Source: a bacterium (GTDB taxonomy: Bacteria > Bacillota > Clostridia > Oscillospirales > Acutalibacteraceae). Taken from it: DNA of 7,090 nt. The stretch lies in contig JAHKXX010000176.1 in assembly GCA_020627425.1 (NCBI GenBank), positions 1-7,090 on the forward strand. Direction: 5' to 3'. The position numbers and the translations under genes were made by a program. The notes below the pieces were generated by a model. It ran no database searches. It saw only the letters and a list, made by a program, of their open reading frames with translations, and was not told the DNA's origin. Shown here one piece after another: positions 1-5,881 of this stretch (the first letter of the stretch is position 1; each line of letters starts with the position of its first letter).

Positions 1-543
1 GTCGATGCTGTCAAACTCAGCAAAGGAGTAGAGGTTTACAGTGTTGCCGTATGTTGTATCGTGTCCGTATATAGTAACAGGAATACTCAGCGACTTGCTG
101 CAAAAATCATATACAACAAAAGTCATAGCCTGTGCAATTCTGATACGCTCACCGCACATACTGCCCGACATATCCAAAAGTATGCCGACGGCAAGACTTA
201 TCTCGTCATTTGGTCTGTTTCGTTTGGTGAATATTTTACCATCATTACGGTAATATGCTGTATGATCAATGCGGCTGCCCATGAGCAGTCCTCTTTCGTT
301 CGCGCCGCGCTGACGCTGCCTGATGACATTCATTATGCTCTTTTGCAGCATCTTTGAAATGGGTTTAAGTTCAGCCATTGCCTTGTCATAAAGCTCAGGC
401 TCCCTGCCCGAAAGCTCCTTCAGTCGGTGAATAACAATATCCACATTTTTATGTATATCACCGAAATCAATATCCTTGACAGTTTTCTTTATCTCGTCAA
501 GAAGATCATCCTCGACTGCACTGTGAACAGCAGATTCTGCCAT
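1..543 (-). CDS. CobT-like VWA domain protein, 3' end beyond window, N-terminus probably truncated
   Basis: The frame stays open for 181 codons from ATG 543-541 to base 1, so the C-terminus is missing. Residues 1-80 are an acidic, helical region; residues 81-120 form a basic stretch; a beta strand then leads into DMSGSM at residues 124-129, the D-x-S-x-S metal-binding (MIDAS) motif of von Willebrand A domains. The later segment around IYGHDTT (159-164) fits the rest of a CobT-type VWA fold. In that family VWA proteins usually work with a MoxR-like AAA+ ATPase; none is visible here. The start is doubtful: an in-frame TAA (546-544) directly precedes the ATG, and the same frame upstream to about 600 encodes plausible sequence (MQYVAETADHELENIVN). 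The true protein therefore probably extended further and was cut by a deletion plus a nonsense change. It lies 5 nt after the primase reading frame. Family assignment is fairly sure; the precise role is unknown. Confidence 0.8.
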   Translation of the reverse strand, partial: MAESAVHSAVEDDLLDEIKKTVKDIDFGDIHKNVDIVIHRLKELSGREPELYDKAMAELKPISKMLQKSIMNVIRQRQRGANERGLLMGSRIDHTAYYRNDGKIFTKRNRPNDEISLAVGILLDMSGSMCGERIRIAQAMTFVVYDFCSKSLSIPVTIYGHDTTYGNTVNLYSFAEFDSID

Positions 544-548
544 TTAAT

Positions 549-914
549 TTACAATGTTCTCAAGTTCGTGGTCGGCAGTTTCTGCAACATACTGCATTTC
601 CCTTCATTGCGAATACGCAGGAATAAGCTATCAAGCTCCTTCTGCTGGTTTACTCCGGCTACTGCAATAAACGGCTTGCCGGAAAGATGATGCGCTATCT
701 GTCCTTTAAGCGGTCCTTCCGTGACATAGATAACTTCACTGTCAAAGATGTTTTCGCTTATCTGCACGGGACTGCCGGATGAACAACCGCCGTTTTTCTC
801 GGAGCTTGAAAACCACATATATTTGCGTCTTTCAATAGGATTATCCAATCGTATCTGCAAGCCGCAAATCTGTCTGTTTTCATTAAACACCGGAACAAAA
901 AACCGCCCATGCAT
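549..914 (-). CDS. Primase C-terminal fragment: Toprim-like domain
   Basis: This 121-codon frame carries the Toprim-like half (GLQIRLDNP, VIYVTEGPLK, FIAVAGVNQ). The ATG at 914-912 is only a chance in-frame methionine inside the primase; no ribosome site precedes it, so independent translation is unlikely. Its last residues (KCSM onward, from about 600) do not look like the family and overlap DNA that makes better sense in the VWA frame. It stops at TAA 551-549. Confidence 0.6.
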   Translation of the reverse strand: MHGRFFVPVFNENRQICGLQIRLDNPIERRKYMWFSSSEKNGGCSSGSPVQISENIFDSEVIYVTEGPLKGQIAHHLSGKPFIAVAGVNQQKELDSLFLRIRNEGKCSMLQKLPTTNLRTL

Positions 915-1480
915 TGATGAAGATTGATCTTTATTTTGCCTTCATCACTGACATAAAAGCCAGGAACACCAATAAGGTTAAGATTTTGTTCAAGGAGCCT
1001 GTAAACGATATGATCGTATTCGCCCCTCGGAACAGAACGGTACATATTTATCCTGATCTGTTCTTCTGAGAGTCCCCTTTCAAGAAGATTTCTCTTGTGC
1101 GAAGGATTCAGTGTCCGGATACTAAGCATTGCAGAATAAAATTTGTGCAGGGTTTTTATATCTGCTTTTTCCGCCTCTTTTATACCGGAAACAGTCTTTT
1201 TCCGTATTTGTCTTTGTACGACCGAATAACCATTATGTTCCGCTAAAAGTCTATATGCGGTCTTGCGGTCTGATGTTCCTGTGAGCTTGCAAAAAAGATC
1301 TATCATTCCGCCATATTCTCCGCACCTGTTACAGCGAAAAACATTATGCTCAACATTCAGGTTCAGCTTGCCCTTGCCGTCGCAAAACGGACAGTTATAA
1401 TCTGATGATTTCGGATGCTGCCTTTTCAGCTCCAGTCCGAGCTGATCGGCAACATCGTAAATATCAAATGGAAAATCCAT
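758..1480 (-). CDS. Primase N-terminal fragment: zinc ribbon and linker
   Basis: As written in the sequence this 240-codon frame is what would be translated without frameshifting. Residues 1-193 are genuine primase (zinc ribbon at 30-53, then a basic linker and a helical region ending in the GVPGFY segment). The last 47 or so residues, from position 895 down, are out of frame, with a composition unlike the rest (several Cys, Trp and Arg), and should not be taken as protein sequence of the family. The fragment lacks the Toprim-like catalytic part, so it would be inactive as a primase on its own. Confidence 0.7.
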   Translation of the reverse strand: MDFPFDIYDVADQLGLELKRQHPKSSDYNCPFCDGKGKLNLNVEHNVFRCNRCGEYGGMIDLFCKLTGTSDRKTAYRLLAEHNGYSVVQRQIRKKTVSGIKEAEKADIKTLHKFYSAMLSIRTLNPSHKRNLLERGLSEEQIRINMYRSVPRGEYDHIVYRLLEQNLNLIGVPGFYVSDEGKIKINLHQCMGGFLFRCLMKTDRFAACRYDWIILLKDANICGFQAPRKTAVVHPAVPCR

Positions 1481-1506
1481 TTTGTTCCCCCCTGTTCATT
1501 GTTCAT
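1426..1506 (-). other. Possible overlapping leader reading frame upstream of the primase
   Basis: The best ribosome site in the intergenic region, GGAGG at 1519-1515, sits 8 nt before ATG 1506-1504, not before the primase ATG at 1480. From that ATG a 26-codon frame (MNNEQGGTKWIF...) overlaps the start of the primase and ends at TGA 1428-1426. It is either a translational-coupling leader or a sign that the G6 run (C6 at 1487-1492 on the plus strand) is one base short: a seventh G would join ATG 1506 in frame to the primase and add an N-terminal MNNEQGG. There is no conservation evidence that it is a real peptide. Confidence 0.25.
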
Positions 1507-1514
1507 TTCTGATA

Positions 1515-1519
1515 CCTCC
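1515..1519 (-). promoter_or_regulatory. Ribosome binding site upstream of the primase
   Basis: GGAGG is a strong Shine-Dalgarno sequence 8 nt before ATG 1506-1504 and 34 nt before the primase ATG at 1480. A second purine-rich site, GGGGGG at 1492-1487, lies 6 nt before ATG 1480. Two sites and two possible starts leave the real primase N-terminus undecided. Confidence 0.5.
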
Positions 1520-1535
1520 GTTTCTCTTGAAATGA

Positions 1536-1565
1536 TCCCGCAGTCTGTTGGAACAAACTGCGGGA
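1536..1565 (-). terminator. Intergenic hairpin (attenuator or weak terminator)
   Basis: TCCCGCAGT (1536-1544) pairs perfectly with ACTGCGGGA (1557-1565): a 9-bp GC-rich stem around a 12-nt loop that can add three more pairs. It follows the 86-residue gene by 9 nt. On the minus strand the stem is followed by TCATTTCAAG, which is not a proper U-tract, so full intrinsic termination is doubtful. Partial attenuation or an mRNA-stabilising 3' end between the 86-residue gene and the primase is more likely. Confidence 0.5.
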
Positions 1566-1574
1566 AGGTCTTTC

Positions 1575-1835
1575 TTACATTCTGACTTCATCAATGCAGT
1601 ATGCTTTCAGTATTCTCGGATCATGCTTTCTTACAGAAACAGCTTTCGTTATAGCCTCTTCCTTTGATGATGCATCAATAACACCGAGAAAATGTTCTGG
1701 ATAAAAGTCCTTCCATAGATAATCAAGGTCGCTGTCCATATAAATACTTTCCATTTCCAAATCAGGAAGACCGTTAGTATCTGCATACTGCGCATCACGA
1801 ATGAAGCTGCTGTCAATGGTAATGATGTACATCAT
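1575..1835 (-). CDS. Hypothetical acidic 86-residue protein
   Basis: I do not recognise this family. The protein is complete, with acidic runs (for example MESIYMDSDLDYLWKDFYPE) and a C-terminal half that alternates short hydrophobic strands with a helix (GVIDASSKEEAITKAVSV). It has no membrane segment, signal peptide or cysteine motif. The start is well supported: GGGAGG in the end of the preceding gene lies 8 nt before ATG 1835-1833, and only 1 nt separates that gene's TAA (1839-1837) from this ATG, so the two are surely co-transcribed and probably translationally coupled. A second ATG follows directly at 1832. It may be a small accessory partner of the annealing-like and primase proteins on a mobile element, but only the context suggests this. 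Confidence 0.7.
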   Translation of the reverse strand: MMYIITIDSSFIRDAQYADTNGLPDLEMESIYMDSDLDYLWKDFYPEHFLGVIDASSKEEAITKAVSVRKHDPRILKAYCIDEVRM

Positions 1836-1836
1836 T

Positions 1837-2430
1837 TTACTGTCCTCCCGTATGCCTGTTCAGAATTATCTTTGCAGCGCCTTTATAAAGGTTTTTATCT
1901 CCACGATAGCTTTCTGCAAGCCACTTGATAGAGCTGAAATACTCAACGGCTATCTGTCCGAGAGTTTTTCCGTTGTGCTTGCCGTTGCAGTGATAGACGA
2001 CCTTTACGGTCTCCTCATAAGGCATATTCTGCACGATATGTTCAACCGGCATCTGGTTTGTAAATGTAGGTGCGGTGGGTGCAGGCTGAGGAATGTTTCC
2101 ATACTGTGGGTTATATCCCTGCTGATTGTTTGGCATCTGATAACCGGGAGCATACATCATATTCGGCGCATTGCTGACCGTTGTTACGGGAGCAGGCTGA
2201 ACGAAATTCTGTACGCTTGTTTCTGTCATTGAGCCGATCTCATCGGGCATCATTTCCGTCTGTCCGAAAAACTGCTGTCCCATATCCACGGGCGTGGGAT
2301 CGGGTTCCAGACAGAATTGCAGACCGTAGCCTGCATCCGCCAAAGCCCTTCCGACTGCGGCAGTTTCCGCATTTTCAAGATAGCGGCTGCCAAAGTCCTG
2401 ATTTCCCGGATCAATGAACCTCTGTGCAAT
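1837..2430 (-). pseudogene. Phage/ICE annealing-type recombination protein, 5'-truncated at breakpoint
   Basis: The frame is open beyond the TTG at 2343 up to the breakpoint near 2430. The added part reads IAQRFIDP ... YLENAETAAVGRALADAGYG, and the ENAET-AVGRAL-AGYG signature is shared by single-strand annealing or recombination-associated proteins of phages and integrative elements. I cannot name the exact family. A Pro/Gln/Asn-rich linker follows (residues about 20-100 counted from 2343: NNQQGYNPQYGN and similar). A compact C-terminal domain comes last, with GKTLGQIAVEYFSSIKWLAE and a helical end, a pattern often found at the C-terminus of such proteins. A start at TTG 2343 is not credible because it lies inside the conserved signature. 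The N-terminal domain and its promoter are missing, lost where minus-strand coding gives way to plus-strand hsdM sequence. Confidence 0.7.
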
Positions 2431-2442
2431 GCTCGACGAGCT
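2418..2442. other. Recombination breakpoint joining two divergent, 5'-truncated genes
   Basis: Minus-strand coding of the annealing-like gene is convincing down to IAQRF (codons about 2416-2430), while plus-strand coding of the hsdM tail is convincing from LDELTG (2432 on). Both genes read away from this point and both lack their 5' ends. The sequence at the point includes the short inverted repeat GCTCG-A-CGAGC (2431-2441). The exact base cannot be fixed from one sequence. Confidence 0.6.
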
Positions 2443-2506
2443 GACCGGTTCGGAATTTGATATGAAAGGTATTGCGGAGCTTAAAAAGTTGCTCGGGGGG
2501 TGTTGA
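2429..2506 (+). pseudogene. hsdM: hsdM remnant: last 25 codons of a type I methyltransferase subunit
   Basis: The frame from ATG 2429 encodes MLDELTGSEFDMKGIAELKKLLGG-C and ends at TGA 2504-2506. The helical, charged LDELTGSE ... ELKKLLGG end is what I would expect at the C-terminus of an HsdM immediately before hsdS, and hsdS does start 2 nt after this stop. All of the catalytic domain (SAM-binding motif, NPPF) is absent; the frame is closed by TGA 2399-2401 just upstream. The G6 run at 2495-2500 doubles as the ribosome site for hsdS. The identification rests on position and end sequence, as the fragment is too short for a firm family match. Confidence 0.55.
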
Positions 2507-2508
2507 GA

Positions 2509-3399
2509 ATGTCGGAAAATGAGAAAAAACCGGAGATAAGATTTGCCGGATTTACTGATGCCCTGCCTGCCGGCAGGCAGGTTGGGAACAGCGTAAGTTC
2601 AATAATTGATGTCTTGCAAAATAACGCCCTTTCAAGAGCAGATTTATCTGACGAGCAAGGGTCTGTAATGAATGTTCATTATGGTGATATTCTTGTTAGA
2701 TTTGGAGAGGTTTTAGATGTTAGTTCAGAAAAGATTCCGTATATAGTTGATGATGCAATCGCAAAGAAGTATTCTTCATCAGAACTGCAAAATGTTGATA
2801 TTATTATTGCAGATGCGGCAGAGGACGAAACGGTTGGGAAATTTATTGAAATAGCGAATTTACAAGGGGAAAAGGTACTTGCTGGACTCCATACTATTCC
2901 TGTCAGAGCAAGGTTAGAATTCTCATGCGGCTATTTAGGTTACTACTTGAATTCCAACTCATATCACGATCAATTATTACCGCTGATGCAGGGAACAAAA
3001 GTATCATCTATCTCAAAATCAGCAATACAAGATACACTGATTATTTTTCCAAAATCAGCAGAAGAACAGCAGAGGATCGGAGACTATTTTCGCAACCTCG
3101 ACCACCTTATCACCCTTCATCAGTGTAAGCATTTCAAGTTAAAAAGTATACAGAAATACTTTAAAATATACATTTTCAGACAAAGGAGTTGTTCAGAAAT
3201 GATATTTAAAACCGAAGCAGAGTTTGAAGAGGCAGTTATAGACAGACTTGTTGATGCCGGATGGGTCAATCATTCGACCGGTCAGCCGGAAATACTCCGC
3301 TATAAGACAGAAAAAGAACTGATAAAGAATTGGGCGGATATCCTGTTTGAGAATAATAACGAGATCGACCGCCTCAATGATGTTCCTCTCACCGAATAA
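2509..3399 (+). CDS. hsdS: Half-size HsdS specificity subunit, reading through in frame into the hsdR N-terminus
   Basis: HsdS chooses the DNA target for a type I restriction-modification complex. MSENEKKPEIRFAGFTDA is the classic start of the family. One target recognition domain follows (VLQNNALSRADL, VHYGDILVRFGEVLDV, IIIADAAEDETVGK, LHTIPVRARLEF, YLNSNSYHDQLLPLMQGTKV, SISKSAIQDT), then the conserved helical spacer EEQQRIGDYFRNLDHLITLHQ. Normal HsdS has about 400 residues and two recognition domains; here only about 230 precede hsdR. The last 67 codons (from 3199) are hsdR's own N-terminus, with no stop between, and the frame ends at TAA 3397. LPAGRQV (coded by 2560-2583) comes from a palindrome insertion where WEQRKLG or similar is usual. 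I chose ATG 2509 over GTG 2500 because it matches family N-termini and has G6 at 2495-2500 as its ribosome site. Confidence 0.8.
   Translation: MSENEKKPEIRFAGFTDALPAGRQVGNSVSSIIDVLQNNALSRADLSDEQGSVMNVHYGDILVRFGEVLDVSSEKIPYIVDDAIAKKYSSSELQNVDIIIADAAEDETVGKFIEIANLQGEKVLAGLHTIPVRARLEFSCGYLGYYLNSNSYHDQLLPLMQGTKVSSISKSAIQDTLIIFPKSAEEQQRIGDYFRNLDHLITLHQCKHFKLKSIQKYFKIYIFRQRSCSEMIFKTEAEFEEAVIDRLVDAGWVNHSTGQPEILRYKTEKELIKNWADILFENNNEIDRLNDVPLTE
2562..2581. repeat. Perfect 20-bp palindrome inserted in hsdS
   Basis: CCTGCCTGCC (2562-2571) is followed at once by its exact reverse complement GGCAGGCAGG (2572-2581), with no loop. It is 80% G+C inside an A+T-rich gene and itself contains direct CCTG/GCAGG repeats. 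It stays in frame and adds LPAGRQ to the protein at a place where HsdS proteins normally have conserved residues. The look is that of a short mobile palindromic (REP/MITE-like) insertion; I recall similar PAGRQ-type peptides in other metagenome proteins but cannot check that here. Confidence 0.75.
3182..3188 (+). promoter_or_regulatory. Ribosome binding site of hsdR
   Basis: AAAGGAG lies 10 nt before ATG 3199-3201. It supports 3199 as the original hsdR start even though the hsdS frame runs through it without a stop. Confidence 0.65.
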
Positions 3400-3402
3400 G
3401 AA

Positions 3403-4692
3403 ATGCATCAGATACTTGAACAAATCAAGACTCTTCGCACTCCCGTCAGATTAAACGGTTTTATAAACGGCAAGACCGTTACAGTGAAACGTGACAATCC
3501 AGACGACAAGCTCCATTTCGGAAAAGAGATCAGTCTGAAAATATATGACCGTCAGGAAATTGCCGGAGGTCAGAGCAGATACCAGATAGCTCAACAGCCG
3601 AAATTTACTGCAAAAACTAAAATGCTCAGTGACCGCAGAGGAGATTTCACGCTGCTGATCAACGGTATGCCTGTTATTCATGTAGAGCTAAAAAAGAGCG
3701 GTATCCCGGTCAGTCAGGCTTGCTACCAGATTCAGAAATATGCACATGAGGGCGTATTTACCGGTCTGTTTTCCCTTGTTCAGATTTTTGTGGCGATGAC
3801 ACCGGAGGAAACTCTTTATTTTGCCAATCCCGGCGCGGATGGAAAATACAATCCGGATTATTATTTCCATTGGGCTGATTTTAATAACGAACCGGTAAAC
3901 AATTGGGAAAAGATAGCAAGTGATCTTCTTTCTATCCCGATGGCTCATCAGATGATCGGTTTTTATACAGTAGCCGATACAACTGATAATATACTCAAAG
4001 TCATGCGCAGCTATCAGTATTATGCCGCTTCTGCAATATCACAGAGAGTTGCAAAAAGAAAATGGTCCGAACCTAACCAGAGAGGCGGATATATATGGCA
4101 TACAACGGGTTCGGGTAAAACTATGACAAGCTTTAAATCAGCACAGCTTATTGCAAATTCCGGTGATGCCGATAAAGTGGTATTTCTGATGGACAGAATT
4201 GAGCTTGGCACGCAGTCTCTTATTGAATACCGTGGTTTTGCCGATGACAGAGAATCTGTTCAGGCGACTGAGAATACAGGCGTTCTTGTAACAAAACTCA
4301 AAAGAAATAATCCCGGCGATACACTGATAGTTACTTCTATTCAGAAAATGAGTCGGGTAATGGAAGAAAGCGGATATAAGGCAAAGGATATCGAACTGAT
4401 AAACCGTAAAAGAATCGTTTTTATAGTCGATGAATGTCATCGTGACACCTTTGGCGATATGCTCATGAATATCAAAAATACTTTTCCAAATGCAATGTTT
4501 TTCGGTTTTACGGGTACGCCGATACATGATGAGAACAAAAAGAAAATGAGCACTACAACAGATGTTTTCGGCGATGAACTGCATAGATACTCTATCGCTG
4601 ACGGTATCCGTGACAGAAATGTTCTTGGCTTTGATCCGACAATGGTAATGACCTATAAAGATCAAGACGTAAGAAAAAGCAGTTGCACTTGA
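3403..4692 (+). CDS. hsdR fragment 1: nuclease domain and first helicase lobe
   Basis: This 429-codon piece begins at an internal methionine two codons after the first ochre codon. It contains the whole PD-(D/E)xK nuclease site (fragment residues D81, E95, K97), Walker A (TTGSGKT, 234-240), DECH (343-346) and FTGTP (369-373). Its last four residues (SSCT) are out of frame after the A-run insertion. No ribosome site precedes ATG 3403. If it were made, it would have ATPase lobe 1 and the nuclease but no lobe 2 and no helical HsdM-contact domain. Confidence 0.7.
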   Translation: MHQILEQIKTLRTPVRLNGFINGKTVTVKRDNPDDKLHFGKEISLKIYDRQEIAGGQSRYQIAQQPKFTAKTKMLSDRRGDFTLLINGMPVIHVELKKSGIPVSQACYQIQKYAHEGVFTGLFSLVQIFVAMTPEETLYFANPGADGKYNPDYYFHWADFNNEPVNNWEKIASDLLSIPMAHQMIGFYTVADTTDNILKVMRSYQYYAASAISQRVAKRKWSEPNQRGGYIWHTTGSGKTMTSFKSAQLIANSGDADKVVFLMDRIELGTQSLIEYRGFADDRESVQATENTGVLVTKLKRNNPGDTLIVTSIQKMSRVMEESGYKAKDIELINRKRIVFIVDECHRDTFGDMLMNIKNTFPNAMFFGFTGTPIHDENKKKMSTTTDVFGDELHRYSIADGIRDRNVLGFDPTMVMTYKDQDVRKSSCT

Positions 4693-4711
4693 AAAAGCAA
4701 AGGCAGAAAGC

Positions 4712-5686
4712 TTGTCGGAAGTTTTTTCTGATCCGAAAAAAGAAAAGATATATTATGAATATATGGATCAGACAAAGATCCCCATGGCAGGTTATCATGA
4801 TAATGACGGGAAATATATCAAGGGTATTGAGGATTATCTTCCTTCAGCTCAGTATGACGATGAAAATCAGGGTAAAAAACATAGAACGATCGTTGTTGAG
4901 GATATCCGTGATAACTGGCTTCGTCTGAGCCATAACGGCAGATTCCATGCGATTCTGGCAACAAGCAGCATTCCGGAGGCGATATATTATTATCGGCTTT
5001 TCAAAGAAATTGCTCAAGACATCAGGGCTTTTCCTCTTTTTGATCCGAATATTGACAACAATCCGGGTGCAGTATTCAAGGAAGACGGGCTTGTAGAGCT
5101 CCTGACGGATTATAATAATACGTTTGGTGTTAACTATACCATTCCGACATTTGCTGCATATAAGAAAGATTTATCTTTACGATTGGCACATAAATCTCCA
5201 TATAGCAACATACAGAATGACCGTTCAAAGCAAATTGATCTGCTGATAGTTGTTGATCAGATGCTTACCGGATTTGATTCAAAATGGGTAAACACATTGT
5301 ACCTTGATAAAATGCTGAAATATGAAGGGCTCATTCAGGCTTTTTCAAGGACAAACCGTCTGTTTGATCCTTCTGAAAAGCCGTTCGGAATAATCCGTTA
5401 TTATCGCAAGCCGCATACAATGCACTCGAATATCGAAGAAGCCTTCAAGCTGTATTCGGGCGAACGTCCTTATGGAATTTTTGTCAGCAAGCTTGATGAA
5501 AACCTGAAGATGATGAATCTTGTCTACGAAGAGATCGTATCTTTATTCAATGCAAATGGTATAGAAGATTTTGACAGACTGCCGGATGATATTTCTGCAA
5601 GAGGAAAGTTTGCAAAGCTCTTCAAGGATCTGAATACTTATCTTGAATCTGCCATTATACAAGGATTCAAATGGAGCATGAGATAA
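4712..5686 (+). CDS. hsdR fragment 2: second helicase lobe
   Basis: This frame continues the protein after the frameshift; its family-like sequence in fact begins upstream at AVALEKAKAES (about 4679), before the first possible start here, a TTG at 4712. It carries AILATSSIPEA, LFDPNIDNN, DQMLTGFDSKW and QAFSRTNRLF, the C-terminal superfamily 2 motifs that couple ATP hydrolysis to translocation. It ends at the in-frame TAA 5684-5686. Confidence 0.7.
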   Translation: MSEVFSDPKKEKIYYEYMDQTKIPMAGYHDNDGKYIKGIEDYLPSAQYDDENQGKKHRTIVVEDIRDNWLRLSHNGRFHAILATSSIPEAIYYYRLFKEIAQDIRAFPLFDPNIDNNPGAVFKEDGLVELLTDYNNTFGVNYTIPTFAAYKKDLSLRLAHKSPYSNIQNDRSKQIDLLIVVDQMLTGFDSKWVNTLYLDKMLKYEGLIQAFSRTNRLFDPSEKPFGIIRYYRKPHTMHSNIEEAFKLYSGERPYGIFVSKLDENLKMMNLVYEEIVSLFNANGIEDFDRLPDDISARGKFAKLFKDLNTYLESAIIQGFKWSMR

Positions 5687-5881
5687 TACAGCTTTGAAAC
5701 GAAAGACGGTAACACAGAAACGATCAGTATTTTTCCGACTGAGACCGATTATCTTACTTTAGCACAGAGATACAAGGAGCTTTTTACTCCGGGTGAGCCG
5801 CACGATCATGAGGAAGAAATACCGTATGAAATTGATCCGCATCTGACAGAGATCAATACCGGAACGATAGACAGAAACTAT

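Larger units (their letters stand above)
549..1480 (-). pseudogene. CHC2 zinc-finger DNA primase with Toprim-like (DUF3854-type) domain, frameshifted
   Basis: Two overlapping frames together make one protein of about 310 residues. Residues 30-53 hold C-x2-C-x16-C-x2-C (CPFC ... CNRC), the zinc ribbon by which DnaG-type primases bind template DNA. After a linker come GVPGFY (about 171-176) and, beyond the frameshift, FVPVFNEN, GLQIRLDNP, VTEGPLK (about 253-259) and AVAGVNQ, the pattern of Toprim-like DUF3854 domains in phage, plasmid and ICE primases; the glutamate of TEGP is the expected acidic catalytic residue. The frames switch at T-TTT-TTG (902-896): one extra T in the run, or -1 slippage there, restores the protein. 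The C-terminus departs from the family after RIRNEG (about 605), where the frame runs into VWA-gene sequence, so some 60 residues seem deleted. Start ATG 1480 follows GGGGGG with 6-nt spacing. Likely primes replication of a mobile element. Confidence 0.8.

Noticed and set aside
61..357. Plus-strand frame of 98 codons
   Set aside because: It is opposite the VWA domain with its DMSGSM motif on the minus strand and has no family features.
1801..2232. Plus-strand frame of 143 codons with hydrophobic stretches
   Set aside because: It lies antisense over the annealing-like and 86-residue genes, which have family signatures and ribosome sites; this frame has neither.
2500..2508. GTG 2500 as hsdS start
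   Set aside because: It lies within the G-run that serves as ribosome site and would overlap hsdM; ATG 2509 gives the usual family N-terminus.
4138..4665. Minus-strand frame of 175 codons
   Set aside because: It is antisense to the motif-rich part of hsdR, has no ribosome site, and its composition (many Cys, Ile, Phe) is typical of a shadow frame.
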